NCBI RefSeq assembly: GCF_000691805.2 | Contig: NZ_DF820498.1 | Location: 1-45,541, forward strand | Direction: 5' to 3' | Source: Weissella oryzae SG25 | GTDB taxonomy: Bacteria > Bacillota > Bacilli > Lactobacillales > Lactobacillaceae | Length of the DNA stretch: 45,541 nucleotides | In this document: positions 18,651-25,866 of the stretch, one piece after another | Layout of the letters: the number at the start of each line of letters is the position of its first letter | Position numbering within the stretch: position 1 is the first letter of the stretch | Program-made: the position numbers and the translations under genes | The notes under the pieces: generated by a model | Database searches by the model: none | Seen by the model: only the letters and a program-made list of their open reading frames with translations | What the model was told of the DNA's origin: nothing

Positions 18651-19298
18651 ATGTTAGCAACTTTAATTAAGCCTCGCGATGAACTGATTACTATTAGCGA
18701 AGACGCTACAATTGAAGATGCCTTGGCCCTATTTGAAGAATATACTAGCTTTCGCGCAATTCCAATTTTGGATGCATCTGGTCAGTTATTCCGCGGTGCC
18801 ATTTATAAAATGCATATCTATCAATATTTGATGAATCAAGGTGATCGTAGTTTACCTGTCACTGCGATGATGCGTAACATGACTAAGTTCATCGGTATCA
18901 ACGCCACATTCTTTGAATTACTTTTTAATATGCGCGACCTGCCATTTATTAGTATTCTTGATGAAGATAATCATTTTTTAAGCATCATCACGCACAGTCG
19001 GCTAATGGACTTATTTGCTCAATCTCTACAAACTGATGAAGGTCGCTATACGTTGACCTTACTAACTGATGGTGAGCGCGGTAGTTTAGAGAAAGCCGCA
19101 AAAATCATTTCACGCTACACCATCATTAGTTCTTCAATGACTATTAATCCCGATGATAATCCACGGACTGTAAGAATTCTGTTTACCTTACCTGACTCAG
19201 TGGATGAAGGAACCCTATCAAAGATTATCCGAGTTCTATCTCGTAAAGGTTTCCATCTTGAATCATTAGAAGATTTACATAAACAATCTTATCTTTAA
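18651..19298 (+). CDS. cbpA: Cyclic di-AMP-binding CBS-ACT protein CbpA
   Basis: A 215-residue protein with a CBS pair (about 10-125) followed by an ACT-like domain (about 135-210). The segment FRGAIYKMHIYQYLMNQGDRSLPVT is characteristic of the Listeria CbpA (Lmo0553) group, which binds c-di-AMP; the comparison is from memory. It probably reports osmotic or cell-wall stress through this messenger; the partner is unknown. GAGG lies 7 nt before the ATG. It is monocistronic, with its own promoter and a strong terminator. Confidence 0.82.
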   Translation: MLATLIKPRDELITISEDATIEDALALFEEYTSFRAIPILDASGQLFRGAIYKMHIYQYLMNQGDRSLPVTAMMRNMTKFIGINATFFELLFNMRDLPFISILDEDNHFLSIITHSRLMDLFAQSLQTDEGRYTLTLLTDGERGSLEKAAKIISRYTIISSSMTINPDDNPRTVRILFTLPDSVDEGTLSKIIRVLSRKGFHLESLEDLHKQSYL

Positions 19299-19302
19299 AA
19301 TA

Positions 19303-19334
19303 AAAAGTCACCCTATGATAGGGTGACTTTTTTA
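19303..19334 (+). terminator. Terminator of cbpA
   Basis: A 13-bp stem (19303-19315 with 19321-19333) with loop ATGAT and a T6 run, 5 nt after the stop. The following 160 bp to the uppP terminator hold no gene, only a GACACAAT...ATTGTGTC inverted repeat (19360-19367 and 19392-19399). Confidence 0.92.
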
Positions 19335-19498
19335 TAACTCGTTATCCATGCGCCCCCCGACACAATCTATATCATAGCAAATCTTCATAAATTGTGTCAA
19401 AAATCCGGCCATGCTTAGCTTCCCGCTAAAACAGCTAATAATAGTCGATTTTTATAATAATCTGCCTAACTTAAACAAGCTTCTTTAAGCTACATAAT

Positions 19499-19532
19499 AC
19501 AAAAAAGGCAAACTACTAATATAGCTTGCCTT
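19499..19532 (-). terminator. Terminator of uppP
   Basis: AAGGCAA pairs with TTGCCTT (plus an inner CTA/TAG) and a U6 tract follows on the minus strand, 24 nt after the uppP stop. Confidence 0.8.
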
Positions 19533-19555
19533 AATCAATTTAATTACTCAACTTT

Positions 19556-20407
19556 TTAAACATGTAATAACCCAAACATGCCTAATAGAATCACTAAGAT
19601 TCCTAAAGCAATTCGGTACCAACCAAAAATCTTAAAGTCATGATTTTGAATGTAGCGCATCATAAACTTAATTGCAAAGTAGGCAACTGCCCAAGAAACT
19701 AAAAAGCCAATCGTCATTACCACGGCTTGTGTACCAGTAAATGCACCACCGTTGGCTAGATACTTACCAACTTTAAGAATTGATACACCAAACATAACTG
19801 GAATTGACATAAAGAAAGAAAACTCTGCTGCAACAAATCTTGATGTACCCAAGAACATTGCTCCTAAAATTGTCGCCCCTGAACGTGATGTACCGGGCAC
19901 AATTGATAGGACTTGAAAGAAACCAATCGCTAGAGCTAATTTCCAACTCATCTTGTCCAAATCAGTCAGCCATGGCTTTGTATGCTCGTTTCGTGTCTCC
20001 AATAGAATGAATAAGATACCATAAAAAATTAAGGTTCCAGCAACCACCCACGGATTCATTAGGTGGGCATCCATCCAGTCGTTTAGCAGGAAGCCAAAAA
20101 CTACAGCTGGCAAAACACCAATAATCACTTTAAACCATAGACGCCAAGTTGCTACGCGTTCGCGATAAGACTTCTTTGAAGTAAAGGGATTTAGCTTTGT
20201 AAAGTAAAGCTGAATCACCGCCATAATTGCACCTAGTTGAATCACATAATCAAACATATCGGTGAAGGCTTTGGTCCATACAACTCCACCAGGAATTTTC
20301 ATCAAAGACTCAGCAATAATAATATGGCCAGTTGATGAAACAGGTAGAAATTCTGTAATACCCTCGACAATCCCAATAATAATTGACCGAATAAATTCAA
20401 TAATCAT
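19556..20407 (-). CDS. uppP: Undecaprenyl-diphosphatase UppP (BacA)
   Basis: A 283-residue integral membrane phosphatase recycling undecaprenyl diphosphate for cell-wall polymer synthesis; it also gives bacitracin tolerance. The two family signatures are present: EGITEFLPVSSTGH near the N-terminus and PGTSRSGATI in the second half. There are about eight membrane segments. The start at 20407 (MIIEFIRS) matches the family; an in-frame ATG 36 nt upstream lies inside an inverted repeat and adds 12 atypical residues. Product use by the two LCP enzymes and the flippase in this window is a plausible link. Confidence 0.95.
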   Translation of the reverse strand: MIIEFIRSIIIGIVEGITEFLPVSSTGHIIIAESLMKIPGGVVWTKAFTDMFDYVIQLGAIMAVIQLYFTKLNPFTSKKSYRERVATWRLWFKVIIGVLPAVVFGFLLNDWMDAHLMNPWVVAGTLIFYGILFILLETRNEHTKPWLTDLDKMSWKLALAIGFFQVLSIVPGTSRSGATILGAMFLGTSRFVAAEFSFFMSIPVMFGVSILKVGKYLANGGAFTGTQAVVMTIGFLVSWAVAYFAIKFMMRYIQNHDFKIFGWYRIALGILVILLGMFGLLHV

Positions 20408-20423
20408 AATAAACAAACCCTCG

Positions 20424-20446
20424 TTAATGTAGAAGTAGTACATTAA
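20424..20446. promoter_or_regulatory. Inverted repeat upstream of uppP
   Basis: TTAATGTA-N7-TACATTAA is a perfect 8-7-8 dyad, 17 bp before the preferred uppP start and downstream of a possible promoter (TAGACA-N17-TAATGA on the minus strand). It could be an operator or an mRNA hairpin controlling uppP. Confidence 0.45.
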
Positions 20447-20498
20447 ACAGCACTCATTAGCAGTCTACCACGTTGTTGTCTATTCGCCTACACACACA

Positions 20499-20666
20499 TT
20501 AGAATTTTAAAATTGCGCTTAATACTCGGACATTTTCAATGGCAAAACCATGATTATTCCAATTAAAACCTCTAATGCTACCAAAATGTTCACTAAGCAC
20601 CATCATAATTATGCCAATTACAATTAAAGCAAAGCCAATAATTATCACCTTTAATAACCTAGGCAT
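20499..20666 (-). CDS. Small membrane protein (55 aa), end of the padR-DUF1700 operon
   Basis: An ORF of 55 residues beginning MPRLLKVIIIGFALIVIG, with one membrane helix (about 4-25) and a short polar tail GFNWNNHGFAIENVR. Its ATG overlaps the DUF1700 stop codon by 8 bp and GGGGGG lies upstream, so it is likely translated by coupling. In many Bacillota a DUF4097 protein (one N-terminal helix plus a beta domain) follows PadR-DUF1700. This could be a truncated remnant or a small replacement; that is inference. Confidence 0.65.
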   Translation of the reverse strand: MPRLLKVIIIGFALIVIGIIMMVLSEHFGSIRGFNWNNHGFAIENVRVLSAILKF

Positions 20667-21300
20667 GTGTGTTCCCCCCTCTTTTTGTACCCTTTGAAAA
20701 GCGCCGACCTAAAAACTTTGCAAAAGTAATTAGACCATCCAGAGCGACTTTAAGGATTAATAAACCAATTGGCCAAGCCACAAATTGAATACCAATTAAA
20801 ACAAAGCCAGCTCCTAGCCAGAAAAAGCCACTTGGTAAACTTTGTGCCATTAAGCTAACACCAGCCCAAAGCAACATTATTCCTGATACAGCTGCAAAGG
20901 CTAAGCCCAAAATAACAAAAATTACCAGCATTACGAAAACAAATAAACCAGCTAAAATTAGTAAGACAGCCGGGATCCAGACCCAAGAAGTAAGTAAGGC
21001 AAGCAAGATTACCCACAATAAATTCATTTGCCTTTTTACACGTTTTGTCTGCTGTATGCGTGGTGTTTCTGTTACGCTTGGTGCATCATTATCAACCATA
21101 TCATCATAACGAATTGAATAATCAAGCAAAACGCGTCGTGCTAACTGTTTAGGTGTTCCAAAAGCTTTAATCAAACGCTCACCTGCCAAATTAGCATCTG
21201 ATGCATATTCACGATAAAAATCAATAACATCATCCTGCTCTGCCTGAGTTAATCCGCGTAAATGACCACGTAATTGCTTAAAAAAAATCTCATTCTCCAT
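20659..21300 (-). CDS. DUF1700 (HAAS-domain) membrane protein
   Basis: A 213-residue protein. The N-terminal helical HAAS domain reads FFKQLRGHLRGLTQAEQDDVIDFYREYASDA, followed by about four or five membrane segments (about 95-200) and a basic tail. Such proteins follow PadR regulators and are thought to act in envelope stress sensing; the mechanism is unknown. The start at 21300 is preferred (AAGGGG 9 nt upstream); an ATG at 21306 is only 3 nt from that site. It overlaps the padR stop codon, indicating translational coupling. Confidence 0.88.
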   Translation of the reverse strand: MENEIFFKQLRGHLRGLTQAEQDDVIDFYREYASDANLAGERLIKAFGTPKQLARRVLLDYSIRYDDMVDNDAPSVTETPRIQQTKRVKRQMNLLWVILLALLTSWVWIPAVLLILAGLFVFVMLVIFVILGLAFAAVSGIMLLWAGVSLMAQSLPSGFFWLGAGFVLIGIQFVAWPIGLLILKVALDGLITFAKFLGRRFSKGTKRGGNTHA

Positions 21301-21610
21301 CAGCATTGACCCCTTCTGTTATAACAGCATTGATTTGTGCTGAAAACATCTGCCAGTCGGCCTGAATTGTTGCTAATTCAGCTCTTCCCTGCGCAGAAAT
21401 CTGATAATAACGTCGATTGCGCCCCTCAAATGGCTCATCATAAGTTGTAACCAGGCCACGGGCTTTAAGCCGACGTAAAACTGGATACATCGTTGACTCT
21501 GAAACTGCAAAATGCGCTTGCACCTGCTTGGTTAGGGCATAACCATAAAGATTATCTTTATCTAATAATGCCAAAACAAGTCCATCCATTAATTCACTTG
21601 ATAGTTGCAT
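21290..21610 (-). CDS. PadR-family transcriptional regulator (short form)
   Basis: A 106-residue winged-helix regulator, MQLSSELMDGLVLALLDKDNLYGYAL..., with SESTMYPVLRRLKARGLV as the recognition region and the wing RNRRYYQIS. The start at 21610 fits the family. Longer in-frame readings would begin at a TTG that is the -35 hexamer of its own promoter. It heads an operon with DUF1700 and a 55-aa membrane protein and is divergent from a PspC gene. A dyad overlapping its -10 suggests autorepression. Confidence 0.9.
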   Translation of the reverse strand: MQLSSELMDGLVLALLDKDNLYGYALTKQVQAHFAVSESTMYPVLRRLKARGLVTTYDEPFEGRNRRYYQISAQGRAELATIQADWQMFSAQINAVITEGVNADGE

Positions 21611-21650
21611 TGCTATACCATCGTCCTTTACAATACTATATAACGTATAA

Positions 21651-21665
21651 TATGATATAATCATA
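21651..21665. promoter_or_regulatory. Candidate PadR operator over its own -10
   Basis: TATGAT-N3-ATCATA is a perfect 15-bp dyad. The minus-strand copy of TATGAT is the -10 hexamer of the padR promoter. Confidence 0.5.
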
Positions 21666-21688
21666 AGGTGAGTTTGTAATTCTGTCAA
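21660..21688 (-). promoter_or_regulatory. Promoter of padR-DUF1700
   Basis: A perfect -35 TTGACA (21683-21688), 17-bp spacer and -10 TATGAT (21660-21665) on the minus strand. The plus-strand -10 TATAAT for pspC lies at 21706-21711, with its -35 position falling on the same hexamer, so the two promoters overlap back to back. Confidence 0.8.
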
Positions 21689-21758
21689 GCAAGCTCATTT
21701 AGCTTTATAATGGAGGTAGCTTCCATCATTAAGCATAATTAGCAAAGGAGTGTATAAA

Positions 21759-21995
21759 ATGGCTAAAAAATTATATCGTTCTAACAATCGCGTCTTTAGT
21801 GGTGTTTTAGGTGGCTTTGCTGAGTATTTTGATTGGGATCCAACCTTAGTCCGGGTAATCTTTGTCGTTGCTGCCCTGATTACTAGTGGTTTCCCACTTT
21901 TGATTGCTTATATTGTCGCTGCAATCATTATGCCAGAGGCGCCTCATTACGAATCTAATGATAGTCGTAAGGACATAACACCGGATCAGGATTAA
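21759..21995 (+). CDS. PspC-domain envelope-stress protein
   Basis: A 78-residue protein with a PspC domain: KKLYRSNNRVFSGVLGGFAEYFDWDPTLVRVIFVVAALITSGFPLLIAYIVAAIIMPE. There is a membrane segment at about 35-60 and a polar acidic tail. The start at 21759 is chosen because AAAGGAG lies 8 nt upstream. It is divergent from, and shares its promoter region with, the PadR/DUF1700 operon. Such PspC and PadR modules are associated with cell-envelope stress responses; a direct role here is inference. Confidence 0.93.
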   Translation: MAKKLYRSNNRVFSGVLGGFAEYFDWDPTLVRVIFVVAALITSGFPLLIAYIVAAIIMPEAPHYESNDSRKDITPDQD

Positions 21996-22029
21996 TTTTT
22001 GATTTTGAATAACTAAATTTACCAACTAT

Positions 22030-22062
22030 AAGCTAGCAACGAATGTTGTTAGCTTATTTCTT
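22030..22062 (+). terminator. Terminator of pspC
   Basis: AAGCTAGCAAC pairs with GTTGTTAGCTT (one G-U pair), loop GAAT, followed by a T-rich tract. Confidence 0.78.
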
Positions 22063-22113
22063 TATAATAAATTTTCTATTCCATACTTACACAATAGGCG
22101 CGATAGTTGGCAT

Positions 22114-22129
22114 TGTTTCACATGAAACA
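22114..22129. other. ParB parS-like centromere site
   Basis: TGTTTCACATGAAACA differs by one central base from the Bacillota parS consensus TGTTTCACGTGAAACA. The surrounding 18 bp form an 8-2-8 dyad. It lies in a non-coding region of an origin-proximal segment, as expected for parS. Binding by ParB is not shown. Confidence 0.7.
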
Positions 22130-22147
22130 AGTTAATTGTTGCAAAGC

Positions 22148-22175
22148 TTGTTTTCTGAAAAATTAAGTGTATATT
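22148..22175 (+). promoter_or_regulatory. Predicted padR-MFS promoter
   Basis: TTGTTT (22148-22153), 16 bp, TATATT (22170-22175), followed by the candidate operator near the transcription start. Confidence 0.45.
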
Positions 22176-22188
22176 TATATAACGTTGT

Positions 22189-22209
22189 GATATATCAAAA
22201 AGATATATC
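22189..22209. promoter_or_regulatory. Candidate operator of the PadR-MFS operon
   Basis: Two copies of the self-complementary octamer GATATATC separated by AAAAA form a 21-bp dyad just after the promoter and 7 bp before the ribosome-binding site AAGGAGG. The position suits autorepression by the PadR product. Confidence 0.55.
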
Positions 22210-22227
22210 TAAATTAAGGAGGATGCT

Positions 22228-22800
22228 ATGTACGTTTTGTTCGTACTGGGTGAGTTGCTAGATAGCAGTTTATCTGGTTACCGATTACATGAAATTTTGG
22301 CTTATAAGTTAGGCCCGCGTTTTAAAGTTAGTTGGGGCATTATTTATCCTTTACTTGATAAATTAGTTGCTGCGGGTGATATCACCTTAACTGAAACAGC
22401 TGAACCCGGCCAACGTTCAAAAAAAATTGCCAGCATTACTGCACAAGGCCGGCAAACCTTCCATAATTTAATGCTTGCTCCAATTAAGGCCGGCAAAAAT
22501 GAAGATATTCAATATACTTTCAAACTAAGTAACTTACACCATCTCGCAGCTGACGAACGGCAAATGATTTTAAATAGCTTCATTGCCTATCAGGAACTTG
22601 ACCTTGCTAGTGCTCGCCGCGGCATTACTGGCATTGCTGATAACGACAGTATGGTGCCTGCCGATCGCTTTATGGCGACAAAGTTACAAGAGTATCGCAT
22701 TAAACAAACAACTACCGCAATTGAGTGGGCGCAAGCAATGAAAATAACAACTGCTAGCCCCGAGTTTATTAATCTATTACAAACAGAGAGAGAAAATTAA
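22228..22800 (+). CDS. PadR-family transcriptional regulator of the exporter operon
   Basis: A 190-residue regulator. An N-terminal winged helix (LSGYRLHEILAYKLGPRFKVSWGIIYPLLDKLVAAGDI) is followed by a helical C-terminal domain (about 85-185) of the PadR_C/Vir_Reg type. AAGGAGG lies 5 nt before the ATG. The MFS gene begins 2 bp after its stop codon, so the two are cotranscribed. By analogy with LmrR and PadR it probably represses the exporter until a toxic compound binds; the ligand is unknown. Confidence 0.9.
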   Translation: MYVLFVLGELLDSSLSGYRLHEILAYKLGPRFKVSWGIIYPLLDKLVAAGDITLTETAEPGQRSKKIASITAQGRQTFHNLMLAPIKAGKNEDIQYTFKLSNLHHLAADERQMILNSFIAYQELDLASARRGITGIADNDSMVPADRFMATKLQEYRIKQTTTAIEWAQAMKITTASPEFINLLQTEREN

Positions 22801-22802
22801 TA

Positions 22803-24377
22803 ATGTCTGAAGAAAAGTCAATCAAACGCCAGCACCTAATGCACTGGCTAGCGCTATTTGCTGTCTGTCTCGGCGTCTTTATGTCGCTACTTGACGTCAC
22901 CGTTGTAAATGTCGCTTTACCCACTATCCAAACAGACTTCAATGAAAGCTTCAATAATCTACAATGGATTATTAATGCTTACACAATGATGTACGCTGTT
23001 TCCCTACTATTATTTGCCAAATTAGGTGACCTATTTGGTCGGAAGCACTTATTTCAAATTGGAATGTTAATCTTCACCTTAGGTTCGCTGGCTTCGGCCT
23101 TAGCGCAATCAGGATTAGCCCTTAATTTAGCCCGTGGCTTCCAGGGAATCGGCGGTGCCGGTATGATGAGCCTATCAATGGCCATCGTTGCATCAACCTT
23201 CCAAGGTCGGGAGCGAGGGATTGCCCTAGGTATCTGGTCATCCGTCATTGGACTGGCAACTGCCTTAGGCCCACTTGCTGGTGGTATCTTAGTTCAGTTC
23301 TTTTCATGGCGGGCGATTTTCCTTGTTAATCTTCCCATTGGGTTGATTGCCCTAGTGATGGGCTTCTTCTTTATTGATAATACAGCTGGTCAACACCAAG
23401 GCCGGATTGATTGGCTTGGTATCATTATTAGCACTGGAGCTGTTTTTAGCCTAATCATGGGACTCTTACAAAAGGAACAACACCCAGGCTGGACTTGGTT
23501 AAACATTCATGTCTCTGGCCTTTTGACCTTGGGAATTGTACTGTTAATTGTTTTTATACTTATAGAGTTACGCTTAAATGACCCGATGATGGATATGCAC
23601 ATCTTTAAGTCTTGGACCTTCGTCGGCGCTGCACTAGCTTCCTTTGCCCTTGGCGCTGGCTTGTATGCTTTCTATACTTATTTGACAGTATTGATGCAAA
23701 ATTACATTGGTTATTCAGCCATGCAAACCGGAGTTCGGCAGTTAGCAATCAGCCTATTCAGCTTATTCCTAGGGCCAATTATTGGTATTTTAACGAATCG
23801 CTGGGGTAATCGTTGGTTAATTTTTGGTGGTCTAACCTTTATCGGTTGTGGTTTGTTGATTATCCAATATGCCCTTTCACCAACCATGACCTATATTGAT
23901 TTCGTCGCAGGCTTTGTGTTAATGGGAATTGGTAACGCAACCGTTAATCCACCCCTATCATCAGCCGCAGTTAGTTCTGTTGATCCAAAGCATCTTGGCA
24001 TGGCCAGTGGTATCATTAACGTTTTCCGTCAATTTGGGATTAGTTTTGGAGTTGTAATGCTTGGTATTCAATTAACCAGTGGTTACCAGACTAAAATCAA
24101 TCATTTAATTGGTGCTGTTCAATTACCGGCCAATGCAATTGATGGTATCAAGCATGGTTTACTAGCTGCAGGTCCTTTCTCAGGAAAAGAAGTGCTTCAT
24201 TCACCTCAAGCAGCTCAGCTCCGCAATACACCTTTCATGGACCAACTAAGTACCATTGTTACTCGAGCTTTTGATTACGGTTTTAGCCATGTTTTAACCA
24301 TGTCAATTGCCCTAGTCTTTATTGGCGCCTTAGCGGCTGCAATAATGATTCGTGATAAGCATACGTCTCTTAATTAA
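22803..24377 (+). CDS. DHA2-family (EmrB/QacA-type) MFS multidrug exporter
   Basis: A 524-residue proton-driven exporter with about 14 membrane segments. Motif D1 LDVTVVNVALPTIQ, motif A GDLFGRK and motif C GLATALGPLAGGIL identify the 14-helix DHA2 branch (LmrB, EmrB). The substrate is unknown. The start is weakly supported by a GAGAGAG stretch; coupling to the padR stop 2 bp upstream is likely. A strong terminator follows. Confidence 0.93.
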   Translation: MSEEKSIKRQHLMHWLALFAVCLGVFMSLLDVTVVNVALPTIQTDFNESFNNLQWIINAYTMMYAVSLLLFAKLGDLFGRKHLFQIGMLIFTLGSLASALAQSGLALNLARGFQGIGGAGMMSLSMAIVASTFQGRERGIALGIWSSVIGLATALGPLAGGILVQFFSWRAIFLVNLPIGLIALVMGFFFIDNTAGQHQGRIDWLGIIISTGAVFSLIMGLLQKEQHPGWTWLNIHVSGLLTLGIVLLIVFILIELRLNDPMMDMHIFKSWTFVGAALASFALGAGLYAFYTYLTVLMQNYIGYSAMQTGVRQLAISLFSLFLGPIIGILTNRWGNRWLIFGGLTFIGCGLLIIQYALSPTMTYIDFVAGFVLMGIGNATVNPPLSSAAVSSVDPKHLGMASGIINVFRQFGISFGVVMLGIQLTSGYQTKINHLIGAVQLPANAIDGIKHGLLAAGPFSGKEVLHSPQAAQLRNTPFMDQLSTIVTRAFDYGFSHVLTMSIALVFIGALAAAIMIRDKHTSLN

Positions 24378-24395
24378 TTTAATTAGTTTCAAAGT

Positions 24396-24423
24396 AAAAG
24401 GCCTCAAAATTGAGGCCTTTTTA
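24396..24423 (+). terminator. Terminator of the padR-MFS operon
   Basis: AAAAGGCCTC with GAGGCCTTTT, an A/T-rich loop and T-run, 18 nt after the MFS stop. Confidence 0.9.
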
Positions 24424-24428
24424 CTTAT

Positions 24429-24463
24429 AAAAAAGCCAAGCAAATCAGTGTTTGCTTGGCTTT
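24429..24463 (-). terminator. Terminator of the distal LCP gene
   Basis: AGCCAAGCAAA pairs with TTTGCTTGGCT, loop of 6 nt, with U-rich flanks on both sides so it may act in both directions. Confidence 0.88.
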
Positions 24464-24467
24464 ATTT

Positions 24468-25697
24468 TTAATTATTAGTTGTCGTGTCAGTTAAGCCAGT
24501 CGTGTTTGTTATATTAGTGTTCTCACCATAAAGGCTCGTACTACTACTTTCATCATCACTACCGCCAACTGTAATTCCATAAGGAGCTAAGGCAGCTGAT
24601 GAAATCTTACCACCATAAGGGTTTCCAGTTTCTGCCTTTTTCAAACCTAGCGATGAACGCAAGCGATTAGTAACCCGTTGCATCTCTTTAAGATTAACGT
24701 GCTCATATGACACACCACCAATCATCAAGCTGTCACCTTGCGCATGGTCTGACTCAAGCTTTTGACTTGCAGACATGTAATTTGAAACAATCGTCAGCAT
24801 GTCATTAAAAGTCAAATCTGTTTGAGCACTCTTAGATACCAAATCTAAGAACTTTTGATTCACTAATTTAGTTGGATTAGCCTTAGCCGCATGAACAATT
24901 CCTTCAAGGACTAGTCGCTGTCGTTGCTGACGGCCATAATCACCTTGTGGATCACCATAACGCATCCGTGAAAAGGCCAAAGCTGCCGACCCGTCCATTA
25001 TATCTGATGACTGGGTCTTCTTGCCGTTTACTGTATGTGTCCAGTGTGTTGAGCCTTTGGTGAAGACATAATAATTATCACCGTCTGAATGCGCTGTATC
25101 TGGATTATAGTTAAAGGTCAATGGCGACTTAACGCTAACTCCACCAACTTGATCAACAACCTGTTCTAAGGCGTGCATATTCACAAGAGCATAAAAATCA
25201 ATTGGCACATTTAGCCATTGCTGCACGGTTTTAATCGTAGTTGCCGCTGATCCATATTCATAAGCCGCATTTAATTTTTGTGGAAATGTGCTCGTGTAGC
25301 CTGGAATTGCTGTGAGGTTGTCACGTGGTAACGACATAATCGTTACCTTTTTTTGATTTGGGTTTACTGTTACTAACATCAATGAATCTGTCCGCCCCTT
25401 ATAATCACGGCCAAGCTCACCAGTATCAGTTCCTAGCAAAAGCACTGAGAAAGGCTTGCCGTCTTTTAGAACCTGGGCAACGTCTCGTGATTTCTTTACC
25501 CCAGAATCATTAAAGGTCTTATTTGCAGTTGACCGAATGCTATTGAAATAGTACGCCCCGACTCCACCACCAATCAATAGAAGAAGGCCCAAAGCCATTA
25601 AGATTGCATTACGCACTTTATGGCCTCTTTTGCGACCACTTGCTCGGTGCCGCTCCCCCCTCATCTGGCGATTTTGATCATCTTGCCTCGGCTCCAT
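24468..25697 (-). CDS. LytR-CpsA-Psr (LCP) family cell-wall polymer ligase, copy 1
   Basis: A 409-residue membrane-anchored enzyme. A basic cytoplasmic start (about 1-27) and one membrane helix (about 28-50) precede the LCP domain with FSVLLLGTDTGE, GRTDSLMLVTVNPNQKKVTIMSLPRD and ALAFSRMRYGDPQGDYGRQQRQR, which hold the conserved Asp and Arg residues. LCP enzymes move teichoic acid or polysaccharide from undecaprenyl diphosphate to peptidoglycan. The tail is Ser/Thr/Asn-rich. GGGAGG precedes the ATG. It is a tandem paralogue of the next gene but has separate transcription signals. Confidence 0.93.
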   Translation of the reverse strand: MEPRQDDQNRQMRGERHRASGRKRGHKVRNAILMALGLLLLIGGGVGAYYFNSIRSTANKTFNDSGVKKSRDVAQVLKDGKPFSVLLLGTDTGELGRDYKGRTDSLMLVTVNPNQKKVTIMSLPRDNLTAIPGYTSTFPQKLNAAYEYGSAATTIKTVQQWLNVPIDFYALVNMHALEQVVDQVGGVSVKSPLTFNYNPDTAHSDGDNYYVFTKGSTHWTHTVNGKKTQSSDIMDGSAALAFSRMRYGDPQGDYGRQQRQRLVLEGIVHAAKANPTKLVNQKFLDLVSKSAQTDLTFNDMLTIVSNYMSASQKLESDHAQGDSLMIGGVSYEHVNLKEMQRVTNRLRSSLGLKKAETGNPYGGKISSAALAPYGITVGGSDDESSSTSLYGENTNITNTTGLTDTTTNN

Positions 25698-25715
25698 GTT
25701 GGATCCTCCCTCTTG

Positions 25716-25732
25716 TAGAAAATCATTTTCTA
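25716..25732. promoter_or_regulatory. 17-bp palindrome before LCP copy 1
   Basis: TAGAAAAT-C-ATTTTCTA is perfect and ends 4-5 nt before the ribosome-binding-site region. It could be an operator or a weak mRNA hairpin. Confidence 0.4.
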
Positions 25733-25821
25733 AATACTATCCTTTAAATTTTACAATAAAAATTCAAAAACGTCAGTCTTTTCTTTGCTAGTAGCCAAGA
25801 CTATAAACTTATTAGAGATAC

Positions 25822-25859
25822 AAAAAACCTGGACTTGGCAATTAATGTCAAGACCAGGT
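25822..25859 (-). terminator. Terminator of LCP copy 2
   Basis: ACCTGG-A-CTTGGCA pairs with TGTCAAG-A-CCAGGT (one mismatch, one G-U) with U6 following on the minus strand. Confidence 0.88.
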
Positions 25860-25866
25860 AAATAGG

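Noticed and set aside
21611-21688. N-terminal extension of the short PadR protein starting at TTG
   Set aside because: The TTG is the -35 hexamer of a near-perfect promoter whose -10 also lies in the extension; the family start is the ATG at 21610.
22803-24377. Recently acquired mobile resistance gene
   Set aside because: The exporter resembles common lactobacillal DHA2 genes, has its own regulator and terminator, and no transposase, integrase or repeat flanks it.
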